A stretch of 37,086 nucleotides of DNA, from positions 1 to 37,086 of the forward strand of contig JAGHUR010000058.1 in assembly GCA_018064745.1 (NCBI GenBank), written 5' to 3'. Position 1 is the stretch's first letter; the number at the start of each line of letters is the position of its first letter. This stretch comes from Candidatus Fiminaster equi (GTDB lineage Bacteria; Bacillota_I; Bacilli_A; RFN20; CAG-826). Made by a program: the position numbers and the translations under genes. Below, one piece after another: positions 1 through 7,338 of the stretch. A model generated the notes under the pieces. That model saw nothing but the letters and a program-made list of their open reading frames with translations, did no database searches and was not told the DNA's origin.

Positions 1-133
1 ATAAGAACCGTTTAAATTCCGTTTTTGATAATAAAAGCGGAAATTAGTTTGATAAATTCGACATTTTAAATTTTTGCGGAATTTACTTTAGGAATTCACG
101 ACTTAATAATTTATTGCTTCTTTTTCATTTTTT

Positions 134-163
134 CTAACACTTTTATTTTAAATAAGTTAATAT
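134..163 (+). promoter_or_regulatory. Candidate promoter of the leader peptide and ABC importer operon
   Basis: A -10-like TAATAT (158-163) lies 18 bases after a 4/6 match to the -35 consensus, CTAACA (134-139). Transcription would start near 170, just ahead of the leader peptide's ribosome binding site. The surrounding DNA is very AT-rich, so chance matches are likely. The call rests mainly on its position relative to the leader ORF. Confidence 0.35.
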
Positions 164-185
164 ATACGCAAGGTAGGAAGCAAAA

Positions 186-257
186 ATGATGAAGAAATGC
201 GTTTCTAATATCAACAAAATCAATGCTTTTTACTTTGGTTATTTTTACTTTAGGTAA
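186..257 (+). CDS. Phe/Tyr-rich attenuation leader peptide (23 aa)
   Basis: This is a short open frame upstream of the ABC importer. It starts ATG ATG AAG AAA and ends TAA at 255-257. An AGGAAG Shine-Dalgarno (175-180) sits 5 bases before the first ATG and 8 before the second. The C-terminus reads FYFGYFYFR, so seven of its last nine residues are Phe or Tyr (four Phe, three Tyr), and there is no Trp. Short peptides packed with codons for one amino-acid class, placed before a transporter or biosynthetic operon and followed by an intrinsic terminator, are the hallmark of ribosome-mediated attenuation (compare pheL, hisL, trpL). The inference is that ribosome stalling at these codons when charged tRNA-Phe or tRNA-Tyr is scarce lets transcription read into the importer. 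The reading frame and codon run are directly visible. The regulatory role is inferred. Confidence 0.72.
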   Translation: MMKKCVSNINKINAFYFGYFYFR

Positions 258-279
258 TTGTTTCCTGCTGTAAAGATAA

Positions 280-346
280 TTGGTGGGAGACGAAAGTTGA
301 ACACCAAGCAAAGATAGCCCGGTGTTCACTCCCGGGATTTATTTTT
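280..346 (+). promoter_or_regulatory. Transcription attenuator with mutually exclusive hairpins
   Basis: Two incompatible folds can be drawn. In the antiterminator fold, GAACACC (299-305) pairs with GGTGTTC (321-327), enclosed by GGGAG (285-289) with CTCCC (329-333). In the alternative, TTGGTG (280-285) pairs with CACCAA (302-307), which frees CCCGG (318-322) to pair with CCGGG (332-336) just before ATTTATTTTT, a terminator. Segments 321-322 and 332-333 cannot be in both folds. The region lies 23 bases after the leader peptide stop, as expected for attenuation. No T-box antiterminator core (GGGTGGNACCGCG type) is present. Pairings were found by eye and no energies were calculated. Confidence 0.6.
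318..346 (+). terminator. Intrinsic terminator arm of the attenuator
   Basis: CCCGG (318-322) and CCGGG (332-336) form a 5-bp all-GC stem with a 9-base loop, followed directly by ATTTATTTTT (337-346). It lies 18 bases before the start codon of the substrate-binding protein. It would therefore act as a conditional terminator for the downstream operon rather than as the end of an upstream gene. Confidence 0.55.
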
Positions 347-364
347 GAAAAGAGGTAAGAAATT

Positions 365-1354
365 ATGAAAAAAAGAATCCTTGCTTTAGCAATTACTACA
401 ACTGCTCTGCTTGCTGGTTGTGGTAATAAAACCATTAAGATCAACCCAAACAAAGAGAAATACGTTGTTGGTGTTTGTCAATTGGTCGAACATCCTGCTC
501 TTGATAAAGCTACTAATGGTTTTAAAGACAAACTTACAAGTGAACTTCAAGCAAAAGGCAGATCCGTTGACATTCAAGTTAAGAAAGGAACTGGCGCAGC
601 AAGTGATTGTGCAACCATTATAAATGGATTTGTTGCTTCAGATGTTGATTTAATCATGGCAAATGCTACAGCTTCACTTCAAGCAGCATTCAATGCAACC
701 GAAATCATTCCTATTTTAGGAACTTCAATCACTGAATACAGCGTTGCAACCGAACTTCCTATGAAGGATGGAAAATCTGGAACAAACATTTCTGGTACTT
801 CCGATATTGCTTCAATCGAAGAACAGGTCAACATCATGCTTCAACTACTAAATGACTCTAGTAAAACAGTCAATAAAGTCGGAATTTTATATTGTGCTAG
901 CGAAGCTAACTCAAAATTCCAAGTTGATGAAGCAAAGAAATTCTTCGAAGCTAAAGGCAAAACAGTTGATGCTCGTTCATTCTCTGAAACTACAGACATG
1001 GCAGCCGTTTGCGTTGCTTTAGCAAACAACGTTGATGCTGTTTACATTCCAACAGACAACATTGTTGCTGAAAACACTGAAATTGTTTACTCAAATATTG
1101 TCAAAGATAAAAAAATTCCAGTATTCTGTGGAGAAGCTGGCATTTGTAAAGGCTGTGGCTTTGCCACACTCTCAATCGATTATTATCGTTTAGGTGAAGT
1201 GACCGGTAAAATGGCATGTGAAATCTTACTTGGAGAAAAGGATATTAGAGAATACCCAATTCAATACGATACAAACCCAACAAAAATGTACAATAAGGCA
1301 ATCGCACAAGAACTTGGAATTAATATTCCAGCTGACTTTGTCGAAATTCAATAA
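365..1354 (+). CDS. ABC transporter substrate-binding lipoprotein, TrpX-type
   Basis: This 329-aa lipoprotein belongs to the ABC substrate-binding family typified by TrpX (COG2984). It has a signal peptide with a lipobox ending LLAGC (Cys19), then two Rossmann-like lobes. The segment around residues 35-60 (GVCQLVEHPALDKA) is characteristic of the family. It would sit on the outer face of the membrane and hand ligand to the permease that follows. An AGAGG Shine-Dalgarno lies 9 bases before the ATG. Family members are usually predicted to bind tryptophan or other aromatic amino acids. The Phe/Tyr-rich leader upstream suggests phenylalanine or tyrosine here, which is inference. The family assignment is firm and the ligand is not. 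Confidence 0.85.
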   Translation: MKKRILALAITTTALLAGCGNKTIKINPNKEKYVVGVCQLVEHPALDKATNGFKDKLTSELQAKGRSVDIQVKKGTGAASDCATIINGFVASDVDLIMANATASLQAAFNATEIIPILGTSITEYSVATELPMKDGKSGTNISGTSDIASIEEQVNIMLQLLNDSSKTVNKVGILYCASEANSKFQVDEAKKFFEAKGKTVDARSFSETTDMAAVCVALANNVDAVYIPTDNIVAENTEIVYSNIVKDKKIPVFCGEAGICKGCGFATLSIDYYRLGEVTGKMACEILLGEKDIREYPIQYDTNPTKMYNKAIAQELGINIPADFVEIQ

Positions 1355-1359
1355 AAAAA

Positions 1360-2274
1360 ATGAATTACTTCACCGCACTTTTTAACTCATTACCAGGAGT
1401 TGTAAACCTTGGAATCATTTATGGCATTGCAGCCATTGGTGTTTTCATCACATTCAAAATTTTAGATTTTGCCGATTTAACAGTAGACGGCTCGTTTGCT
1501 ACAGGTGGCGCTGTATTTGCAGTTCTAACAGTAGCTGGAGTTAATATTATTCTAGCTCTTATTGTAGCTTTCTTAGCAGGTGCTATTGCTGGACTTATAA
1601 CAGCCTTAATTCACTGCTATTTAGGAATTCCTGGCATCTTGTCAGGCATCCTTACACAACTTATGTTGTGGTCCATAAATTTGGTTATTTTAGGAAAGGC
1701 AAATCAACCTATTAGTTCTAGAGGTGCTTTAATTGCATCATCTTCCACTGGTACATCAATTGGAATCTTGCTTGCAATAGCCGCTTTAGTTGTTGGGGTT
1801 TTATATTGGTTCTTCGGAACAAGGTATGGCGCCTCAGTAAGATCTGCAGGTAGCAATCCAGCAATGTCAAAAGCTAACGGAATCTCCGTTAATAATCGTA
1901 AGATTATTGCTCTTATGATTTCAAATGGATTAGTTGCATTAGGTGGCGCATTATTCTCTCAATATAACGGTGCTGCAGATATCAATAACGGAAGAGGATT
2001 TATTGTTATTGCTTTAGCAGCCATCATTATTGGAGGCGCAATTGTTAAAAAATGGGGTAAAAACTTTGCTATTCAACTTTCATTTGTATTAGTTGGCGGC
2101 ATTATTTACTACTTAGTCTATCAAGCAATTGCATTAATTAATGGCATTAACACAGAATGGCTTAAGATGCTTTCAGCAGTTGTTGTTGTTATCTTCTTAG
2201 CAATTCCGTATGTTAAATCTCACTATTTTGCTGATTGGAAATCAAAACATAATCGTAAAAAGGAGGCTAAATAA
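1360..2274 (+). CDS. ABC transporter permease, TrpY-type
   Basis: This 304-aa polytopic membrane protein has about eight to nine hydrophobic segments and belongs to the permease family that partners TrpX-type binding proteins (COG4120). It starts 5 bases after the binding protein's stop. There is no recognisable Shine-Dalgarno: the interval is only A residues. It may therefore depend on translational coupling to the preceding gene. Its stop overlaps the ATPase start (TAATG at 2272-2276), which supports one transcription and translation unit. It would form the transmembrane channel of the importer. Confidence 0.85.
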   Translation: MNYFTALFNSLPGVVNLGIIYGIAAIGVFITFKILDFADLTVDGSFATGGAVFAVLTVAGVNIILALIVAFLAGAIAGLITALIHCYLGIPGILSGILTQLMLWSINLVILGKANQPISSRGALIASSSTGTSIGILLAIAALVVGVLYWFFGTRYGASVRSAGSNPAMSKANGISVNNRKIIALMISNGLVALGGALFSQYNGAADINNGRGFIVIALAAIIIGGAIVKKWGKNFAIQLSFVLVGGIIYYLVYQAIALINGINTEWLKMLSAVVVVIFLAIPYVKSHYFADWKSKHNRKKEAK

Positions 2275-3281
2275 TGTTAAGTTTTAAAAATGTTAACAAA
2301 GTGTTCCTAAAAGGAACTCCTGACGAAAAACACGCATTAAAAGATGTCTCTTTTGATATTAAAGATGGCGAATTCGTTACCATTATAGGTGGTAATGGAT
2401 CTGGTAAATCCACCACTTTAAACATTCTCGCTGGTACATTTAAGCCAGATGGAGGTTCTGTTCTTTTAAATAACGTTGACATCACCGATATTAACGAAAA
2501 TACTAGAGCACGTTATTTCTCACGTGTATTCCAAGATCCTAGAATGGGTACAGCAGGAACAATGTCAGTTCTTGAAAACCTTGCTATTGCCTCTAGAAAA
2601 GGTTCTCATCGCGGATTTTCTTGGTATGTATCAAAAACTGAGAAAGAAAAATACAAAGCAATGCTTGAACCTTTACACTTAGGTTTAGAAAATCGTTTGT
2701 CTGCAAAAACAGAAGTTTTGTCAGGTGGACAACGTCAAGCATTAACGCTGTTAATGGCTACTCTTAGAGCAGAGCCAACTCATAAACAAATTATCTCTGA
2801 TTATTACACCTTCTCTATGGGTGACAAAGAACAGGCAAAAGTTGAAGTTACTAATGCCTATGACGAATATAAAAATGAATATTTAGAGAAGAAAAATGAA
2901 ATTTTAAAATCAAATCTCTCAAGAGTTGAGAAGAAAGCAAAAATTAAAGAAGCATATGCTGAATTTGATAAAAAGTTCAGAAAATATGACTTAACAAAAC
3001 AAATTCTTCTTCTTGATGAACACACCGCTGCTCTTGATCCAAAGACAGCAAAGAAAGTTCTTGATTTAACAAATCAAATCGTTAATGAAAATCATTTAAC
3101 AACATTAATGGTTACTCATAATATGAGAGATGCTCTTCTATATGGAAATCGTTTAATTATGTTCTATGAAGGAAAAATAATTCACGATTTCAACGCTGAA
3201 GAGAAAAAGAAACTTACATCAGCAGATTTACTTAGATTATTCGATGAAGCTGATGAAAAGCTTCATGATTCAGAAAACTAA
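2274..3281 (+). CDS. ABC transporter ATPase, TrpZ-type, with internal charged insertion
   Basis: This is the 335-aa nucleotide-binding subunit of the importer. Visible motifs are Walker A GGNGSGKST (39-47), Q-loop Gln87, signature LSGGQRQ (149-155), Walker B ILLLDEH (244-250), D-loop ALDP (253-256) and H-loop His282. The distance from signature to Walker B is about 90 residues. In ordinary ABC ATPases, and in this family, it is about 20. The extra block (about 167-241) is rich in Lys, Glu and Tyr and looks helical or coiled. Every catalytic motif is intact and the frame is open, so this looks like a real in-frame insertion rather than damage. An AAAAGGAGG Shine-Dalgarno lies within the end of the permease gene. 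Confidence 0.88.
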   Translation: MLSFKNVNKVFLKGTPDEKHALKDVSFDIKDGEFVTIIGGNGSGKSTTLNILAGTFKPDGGSVLLNNVDITDINENTRARYFSRVFQDPRMGTAGTMSVLENLAIASRKGSHRGFSWYVSKTEKEKYKAMLEPLHLGLENRLSAKTEVLSGGQRQALTLLMATLRAEPTHKQIISDYYTFSMGDKEQAKVEVTNAYDEYKNEYLEKKNEILKSNLSRVEKKAKIKEAYAEFDKKFRKYDLTKQILLLDEHTAALDPKTAKKVLDLTNQIVNENHLTTLMVTHNMRDALLYGNRLIMFYEGKIIHDFNAEEKKKLTSADLLRLFDEADEKLHDSEN

Positions 3282-3317
3282 AAAAAGACCGGTTCGATAA
3301 GAACAGGTCTTTTTTTA
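3281..3317. terminator. Bidirectional intrinsic terminator
   Basis: AAAAAAGACC (3281-3290) pairs with GGTCTTTTTT, and an inner GTTC/GAAC stem closes a GATAA loop. It has a T-run on both strands. It lies between the end of the ABC importer operon (+) and the end of mnmA (-), so it can serve both converging transcripts. Confidence 0.9.
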
Positions 3318-3330
3318 TACAAAGTATAAA

Positions 3331-4461
3331 CTACTTATCAATTCTAATATTATCTCTGTAGACTTCATCTATTGTGCCAGAGCCAATCATTAAGCCTTCT
3401 TCATTATAGAAAACAGCTTCTTGTCCCGGTGTAACTGCTTTGTAGTAATCATATTCACAAACAATTTCACCATTTACAAGCTCGATAACTGCAGGATGAT
3501 CAGGTTGACGATATCTAAACTTGACCCCAACTTTTTGAGGGAAAATTTCGTCTTTATTAATAAAGTTAAGTTTTCTAACGATACATTTATTGGACATTAA
3601 ATACTTTTGAGTGTCTCCACGTGTTACATAAAGAATATTTTTCTTAGCGTCTTTTTTAACAATGAACCAACCTACTGCTGTTTCACCAGAGATACCACCA
3701 ATGCCTAAACCCTTGTGTTGACCAATTGTATAGTAATAAACTCCACGATGTTCACCAATGATTTTTCCAGTGTCAATATCTTTGATATTGCCTTTTTGAG
3801 CTGGAATGTAATTTTTGAGGAATTCTCTGAAGTTACGTTCACCAATAAAACAAACTCCAGTTGAATCTTTTTTGTCCATAACTGACTCTAAATCTAGTTC
3901 ATGAGCAATTCTTCTAACTTCAGTTTTATCAATGTCACCAAGTGGGAATAAACATGATTTAATTTGTTCTTCGTTGATTTGAGAAAGGAAATAAGTTTGA
4001 TCTTTGTTTGTATCAAAACATTTTGCAAGATAAAAGTGTCCATCTTTTTCAACACGTTTTGCATAATGACCCATTGCAATCATGTCACAATTATTCTTCT
4101 TAGCAAACTCTAAAAATGCATCAAATTTAATGTATTTGTTACATAAAATATCTGGGTTTGGAGTTCTTCCATTTTCGTATTCTGAAATAAAGAAAGAAAA
4201 GACGTGATCCCAGTATTCTTTTATGAAATCCACTCTTAAGAGTGGGATACCAAGTTTTTCTGCAACTTTTTGTGCATCTTGGTAGTCTTTTTCTTGTGGA
4301 CATTGATCATCATTTACGGTTGGATTTCCAAGGTAATCGCCATTAGCCATGGCATCCCAGTTACGCATAAAACAAGCAACGACATCATATCCTTGCTTTT
4401 TAAGTAAATATGCTGCAACCGCGGAATCAACACCACCGCTAAGACCAACCATTACTTTCAT
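3331..4461 (-). CDS. mnmA: tRNA-specific 2-thiouridylase MnmA
   Basis: This 376-aa enzyme makes 2-thiouridine at the wobble position (U34) of tRNA-Lys, -Glu and -Gln in the cytoplasm, using ATP and a persulfide sulfur donor. The N-terminal PP-loop SGGVDS is at residues 8-13. The two conserved cysteines are in PNPDILCN (Cys107) and STGVCFIG (Cys204), the nucleophile and persulfide positions of the family. The C-terminal tRNA-binding and beta-barrel regions are present, and the length is normal. It overlaps dtd by 4 bases (ATGA), with AAGGAG upstream in the end of dtd. It is the last gene of a pdp-dtd-mnmA operon. Confidence 0.96.
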   Translation of the reverse strand: MKVMVGLSGGVDSAVAAYLLKKQGYDVVACFMRNWDAMANGDYLGNPTVNDDQCPQEKDYQDAQKVAEKLGIPLLRVDFIKEYWDHVFSFFISEYENGRTPNPDILCNKYIKFDAFLEFAKKNNCDMIAMGHYAKRVEKDGHFYLAKCFDTNKDQTYFLSQINEEQIKSCLFPLGDIDKTEVRRIAHELDLESVMDKKDSTGVCFIGERNFREFLKNYIPAQKGNIKDIDTGKIIGEHRGVYYYTIGQHKGLGIGGISGETAVGWFIVKKDAKKNILYVTRGDTQKYLMSNKCIVRKLNFINKDEIFPQKVGVKFRYRQPDHPAVIELVNGEIVCEYDYYKAVTPGQEAVFYNEEGLMIGSGTIDEVYRDNIRIDK

Positions 4462-4910
4462 AGCCCTAACTCCTTAGAATCTACTATTGTGGTAAATGGG
4501 CCATCATTAATTAATGAAATTTTCATATCTGCCCCAAAAACACCAGTTTGAACTTCAAAACCTGTATTTCTTAAGCATTCATTAAAGTAATCGTACATTT
4601 TTGTAGCTTCTTCTGGTCTCATCGCATTCACAAAACTTGGACGACGACCATCTTTAACTGAAGCATAAAGTGTAAATTGAGATATTGAGAGGATTTTTCC
4701 ATCAATATCTTTCAGAGAAAGATTAGTTTTTCCATTTTCGTCATTGAAGACTCTTAATGAGACAATTTTGTTGACCATTTTTTCAACAATTTCTTTTGTG
4801 TCATCATGAGTAAAACCAACTAGAATGCAAAAACCGCGGGAGATTTCTCCCACGATTTTGTTATTGATCCTACAAGAGGCTTCGGTTACGTTTTGGATAA
4901 CTACTCTCAT
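4458..4910 (-). CDS. dtd: D-aminoacyl-tRNA deacylase
   Basis: This 150-aa homodimeric cytoplasmic proofreading enzyme hydrolyses D-aminoacyl-tRNA (and Gly-tRNA-Ala) and recycles the tRNA. Both signature motifs are present: SQFTLY at 77-82 and the NxGPxT motif as NDGPFT at 135-140, with Phe where Val is usual. The length matches the family. The start overlaps the stop of the phosphorylase gene by one base, and the stop overlaps mnmA by 4 bases. No good Shine-Dalgarno is visible, so translation is probably coupled. It ends in TGA, which helps show that TGA is a stop in this genome. Confidence 0.95.
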   Translation of the reverse strand: MRVVIQNVTEASCRINNKIVGEISRGFCILVGFTHDDTKEIVEKMVNKIVSLRVFNDENGKTNLSLKDIDGKILSISQFTLYASVKDGRRPSFVNAMRPEEATKMYDYFNECLRNTGFEVQTGVFGADMKISLINDGPFTTIVDSKELGL

Positions 4911-6214
4911 TATTTGTGAATGTAATCGTGAACTGTTGGAGGATATTCAACAAAGCCATCAACAATGACGAATGCTTTTTCAATGTCTTTTAAGACTGCT
5001 GCATAATCGTCTTTGTTAGTGTGAACTGTACAAAGTACATCACCTTTTGCAACTTTGTCGCCAACTTTCTTGGAAAGAACGATACCTGCTGACATATCAA
5101 TAACGTCATCAAATGTCTCTCTACCTGCACCTAAGCGCATAGCGCTTTCGCCGATTTCAAGTGCGACGATTTGTTTAATATATCCTGGTTTTGAAGCTTT
5201 AACTTCAATAATGTTTTTGGATAATGGGAATTTTTCTGGATTATCAATGTATGAGATATCGCCACCTTGAGCAATAATCATTTGTCTGAATTTTTCAAAT
5301 GCTGAACCATCTTCAACTACTTTGTGAAGCATTGCAAGACCTTCTTCTTGGCTCTTAACAACTTTTGCTTGTTCAAGCATAATTGCACCAGATTGATAAC
5401 AAAGGTCTTGGAAATCCTTTGGTCCATGACCATGTAATGTATCAATTGCTTCTTTAACTTCAAGGGCGTTGCCTACGGCAAGACCTAAAGGTTGATCCAT
5501 AGAAGTAAGGACAGCACGTGTATCTCTATTAAGTGAGTTACCAATGTTACACATAATTGTTGCAAGTTCATAAGCAGATTCTCTGTTCTTCATGAATGCA
5601 CCATTACCGAACTTGACGTCAAGTAAAATACAATCTGAACCAGATGCTAACTTTTTAGACATAACTGATGAAGCAATTAAAGGAATTGATTCAACTGTAC
5701 CAGTAACGTCACGAAGTGCATAAATCTTCTTGTCTGCTGGAACAAGTTGACCAGTTTGGCCAGCAATGGCTACGCCAATCTTTCTTAATTGATCCATAAA
5801 TTGTTCTTGTGTTAAGAAGACATTCATACCTGGAATTGACTCGAGTTTATCAAGTGTTCCGCCTGTATGGCCAAGTCCACGACCTGACATTTTTGCAACA
5901 ACTGCGCCACAAGCAGCGACCATTGGGCCAAGAGCTAATGAAGTCTTGTCACCAACACCACCTGTAGAGTGTTTGTCAACTTTAAATCCTGGAATTGAGC
6001 TAAGATCCATAACGTCTCCGCTGTGTTCCATTCTATCGGTAAGTGTAACGATTTCATCGTTAGACATACCTTTGAATACGATAGCCATTAATAATGATGA
6101 AACTTGATAATCTGGAATTTTGCCATCAACATAGCCATTGACAACAAATTCGATTTCTTCATCACTTAATTTACCGCCATCGCGTTTTTTCGTAATAATA
6201 TCTACCATTCTCAT
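4910..6214 (-). CDS. pdp: Pyrimidine-nucleoside (thymidine/uridine) phosphorylase
   Basis: This 434-aa cytoplasmic salvage enzyme splits thymidine, deoxyuridine or uridine with phosphate to give base plus (deoxy)ribose-1-phosphate. The phosphate-binding segment KHSTGGVGDKTS is at 81-92 and the family signature SGRGLGHTGGTLDKLE at 110-125. The C-terminal domain is complete. The length (about 430) fits Firmicutes Pdp. The first of two close ATGs is chosen because MRMVDI is the usual family start and a GAGG motif precedes it. It is the first gene of the operon with dtd and mnmA. Pdp (broad) and DeoA (thymidine-specific) cannot be told apart from the motifs alone. Confidence 0.93.
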   Translation of the reverse strand: MRMVDIITKKRDGGKLSDEEIEFVVNGYVDGKIPDYQVSSLLMAIVFKGMSNDEIVTLTDRMEHSGDVMDLSSIPGFKVDKHSTGGVGDKTSLALGPMVAACGAVVAKMSGRGLGHTGGTLDKLESIPGMNVFLTQEQFMDQLRKIGVAIAGQTGQLVPADKKIYALRDVTGTVESIPLIASSVMSKKLASGSDCILLDVKFGNGAFMKNRESAYELATIMCNIGNSLNRDTRAVLTSMDQPLGLAVGNALEVKEAIDTLHGHGPKDFQDLCYQSGAIMLEQAKVVKSQEEGLAMLHKVVEDGSAFEKFRQMIIAQGGDISYIDNPEKFPLSKNIIEVKASKPGYIKQIVALEIGESAMRLGAGRETFDDVIDMSAGIVLSKKVGDKVAKGDVLCTVHTNKDDYAAVLKDIEKAFVIVDGFVEYPPTVHDYIHK

Positions 6215-6228
6215 AAAATAAAACCTCA

Positions 6229-6253
6229 GTCTAGATTATATCATAATCGAGAC
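6229..6253 (-). promoter_or_regulatory. Extended -10 promoter of pdp-dtd-mnmA inside an inverted repeat
   Basis: On the minus strand TGaTATAAT (6243 to 6235) is a perfect extended -10 box, about 20 bases before the pdp start codon. No good -35 is visible, which is common for extended -10 promoters. The box sits inside an imperfect inverted repeat (GTCTaGATTA / TAATCgAGAC, arms 6229-6238 and 6244-6253) that could be an operator. No regulator can be named. Confidence 0.6.
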
Positions 6254-6313
6254 TTTTTACATAGCGAAAAACAAAAAAGACAAATCCTTTAACTAAAGGA
6301 GTATAATAAAGAT

Positions 6314-7291
6314 ATGGAAAAGGTTAAATTCTTATTTGTATTAACCCTTGGAGCAATATGCTTTGCATCTTGTACTCCTGTTTCCAGTGCCCAAAATTCA
6401 GATAATTCAGATAATCAAACAACTGATAACATAAATGATGATGGTGATTCCACAAATACAGATAACGATGACGATGGAGGAACCACTGTTATTGATATTG
6501 ATGATGATACCCACACAGAAACAGATACATCAGCTTATTACTCAACAATTTCGTCTTCATTAAAAGGAGACAATCTTAAGGTTGAACTTTATAAAATTAT
6601 TAAAGGTCATACTAAATATAGTTATGACAATTTAGAGATTGCAATGAGAATAACTGATAGAGATTGGACTAAATCTCCTAATGTTAATGATCAAAATCCA
6701 AAAATGCATTTACTCTACTTAGTTGATAATGAAAACAAACCAAAACTTTGGAACACTTATCATGGTAATGGAGGAATAACTGATGGAAATAAAGCCGTAT
6801 GGAATAAAGAACATATTTGGGCAAAAGCCAATGGTTTCCCATCAAAAGGACTCGAAGCTTACTGTGATTTGCATCATTTAAGAGCATCCGACAAGCTTAA
6901 TAATGGTTCTAGAAGTAATTATCCGTTTGCAACAGCTTCAACTGGTAGTTACGTAAAAGATTTTGATGGTAATAATTCCGGAAAATTGATTAAAAGCACA
7001 CTTTATGAACCTCAGGATTGTGATAAAGGTGATGTTGCTCGTGCTTTGTTCTACATGGCAACGCGCTATTATAGCGGAGATGGTTCAGCCAGTTCTTTAT
7101 CATTAACTGATGGAAAAGATTCATCGGGAGGAAAATGGGGTTATGTTTCAACATTGCTTCAATGGAATGAACAAGATCCACCTGATGCTTTTGAAAAACA
7201 TCGTAATGACTTAATTTACGAACAATTCCAGCACAATAGAAATCCATTTGTTGATCATCCAGAATACGCAAAAAGAATCTGGGGAAAATAA
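6314..7291 (+). CDS. Secreted endonuclease I family lipoprotein nuclease
   Basis: This 325-aa predicted surface lipoprotein (lipobox FASC, Cys20) has an Asp/Asn/Thr-rich low-complexity linker (about 29-70) and a C-terminal endonuclease I domain (EndA/Vvn-like, PF04231 type). Supporting motifs are the metal-site segment WNKEHIWAKANGF (about 163-175), DLHHLRASDKLNNGSRSNY (185-203, with the His-His, Asn and Arg of the family) and KGDVARALFYMATRY (238-252). It would degrade extracellular DNA or RNA, probably to scavenge nucleotides, and a salvage phosphorylase operon lies divergently next door. An AAAGGAG Shine-Dalgarno lies 12 bases before the ATG. CCTTT/AAAGG can form a small hairpin over it. 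The gene stands alone. Confidence 0.88.
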   Translation: MEKVKFLFVLTLGAICFASCTPVSSAQNSDNSDNQTTDNINDDGDSTNTDNDDDGGTTVIDIDDDTHTETDTSAYYSTISSSLKGDNLKVELYKIIKGHTKYSYDNLEIAMRITDRDWTKSPNVNDQNPKMHLLYLVDNENKPKLWNTYHGNGGITDGNKAVWNKEHIWAKANGFPSKGLEAYCDLHHLRASDKLNNGSRSNYPFATASTGSYVKDFDGNNSGKLIKSTLYEPQDCDKGDVARALFYMATRYYSGDGSASSLSLTDGKDSSGGKWGYVSTLLQWNEQDPPDAFEKHRNDLIYEQFQHNRNPFVDHPEYAKRIWGK

Positions 7292-7320
7292 AAACCAAAT
7301 TAATTGGTTTGTTATTTTAA
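7292..7320 (+). terminator. Terminator after the nuclease gene
   Basis: AAACCAA (7292-7298) pairs with TTGGTTT (7304-7310) around ATTAA, followed by the T-rich GTTATTTTAA. The right arm also supplies the -35-like TTGGTT of the next gene. Confidence 0.65.
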
Positions 7321-7332
7321 TTATGATAAAAT
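7304..7332 (+). promoter_or_regulatory. Promoter of the rRNA methyltransferase gene (leaderless type)
   Basis: TTGGTT (7304-7309) is followed after exactly 17 bases by TAAAAT (7327-7332), preceded by TG at -14/-15 (extended -10). Only 6 bases separate the -10 from the ATG at 7339, and no Shine-Dalgarno exists. The predicted transcript therefore starts at or very near the initiation codon. Confidence 0.6.
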
Positions 7333-7338
7333 ATTAAT

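Noticed and set aside
14-84. Inverted repeat AAATTCCG (14-21) and CGGAATTT (77-84)
   Set aside because: Perfect but only 8 bp and 55 bases apart in AT-rich DNA near the window edge, with no linked feature. Probably chance.
281-336. T-box or a known metabolite riboswitch before the ABC importer
   Set aside because: No GGGTGGNACCGCG-type antiterminator core or specifier stem is present, and no riboswitch consensus that I know (purine, preQ1, SAM, guanidine, ZTP, fluoride) fits. The leader peptide explains the hairpins better.
111-453. Minus-strand ORFs of 72 and 67 codons in the left intergenic region
   Set aside because: They have no ribosome site or family signal, and they run antisense to the leader and importer gene. 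They are chance frames in AT-rich DNA.
3288-3306. tRNA T-arm-like GGTTCGATAAG
   Set aside because: It lies in the loop side of an intrinsic terminator. No acceptor, D or anticodon arms surround it. No tRNA or rRNA gene was recognised anywhere in the window.
6302-6307. TATAAT 6 bases before the nuclease ATG as a leaderless promoter
   Set aside because: A good Shine-Dalgarno (AAAGGAG, 6295-6301) lies upstream of it and would then be untranscribed, and the best -35-like hexamer is 19 bases away. Chance seems likelier than for the other leaderless cases.
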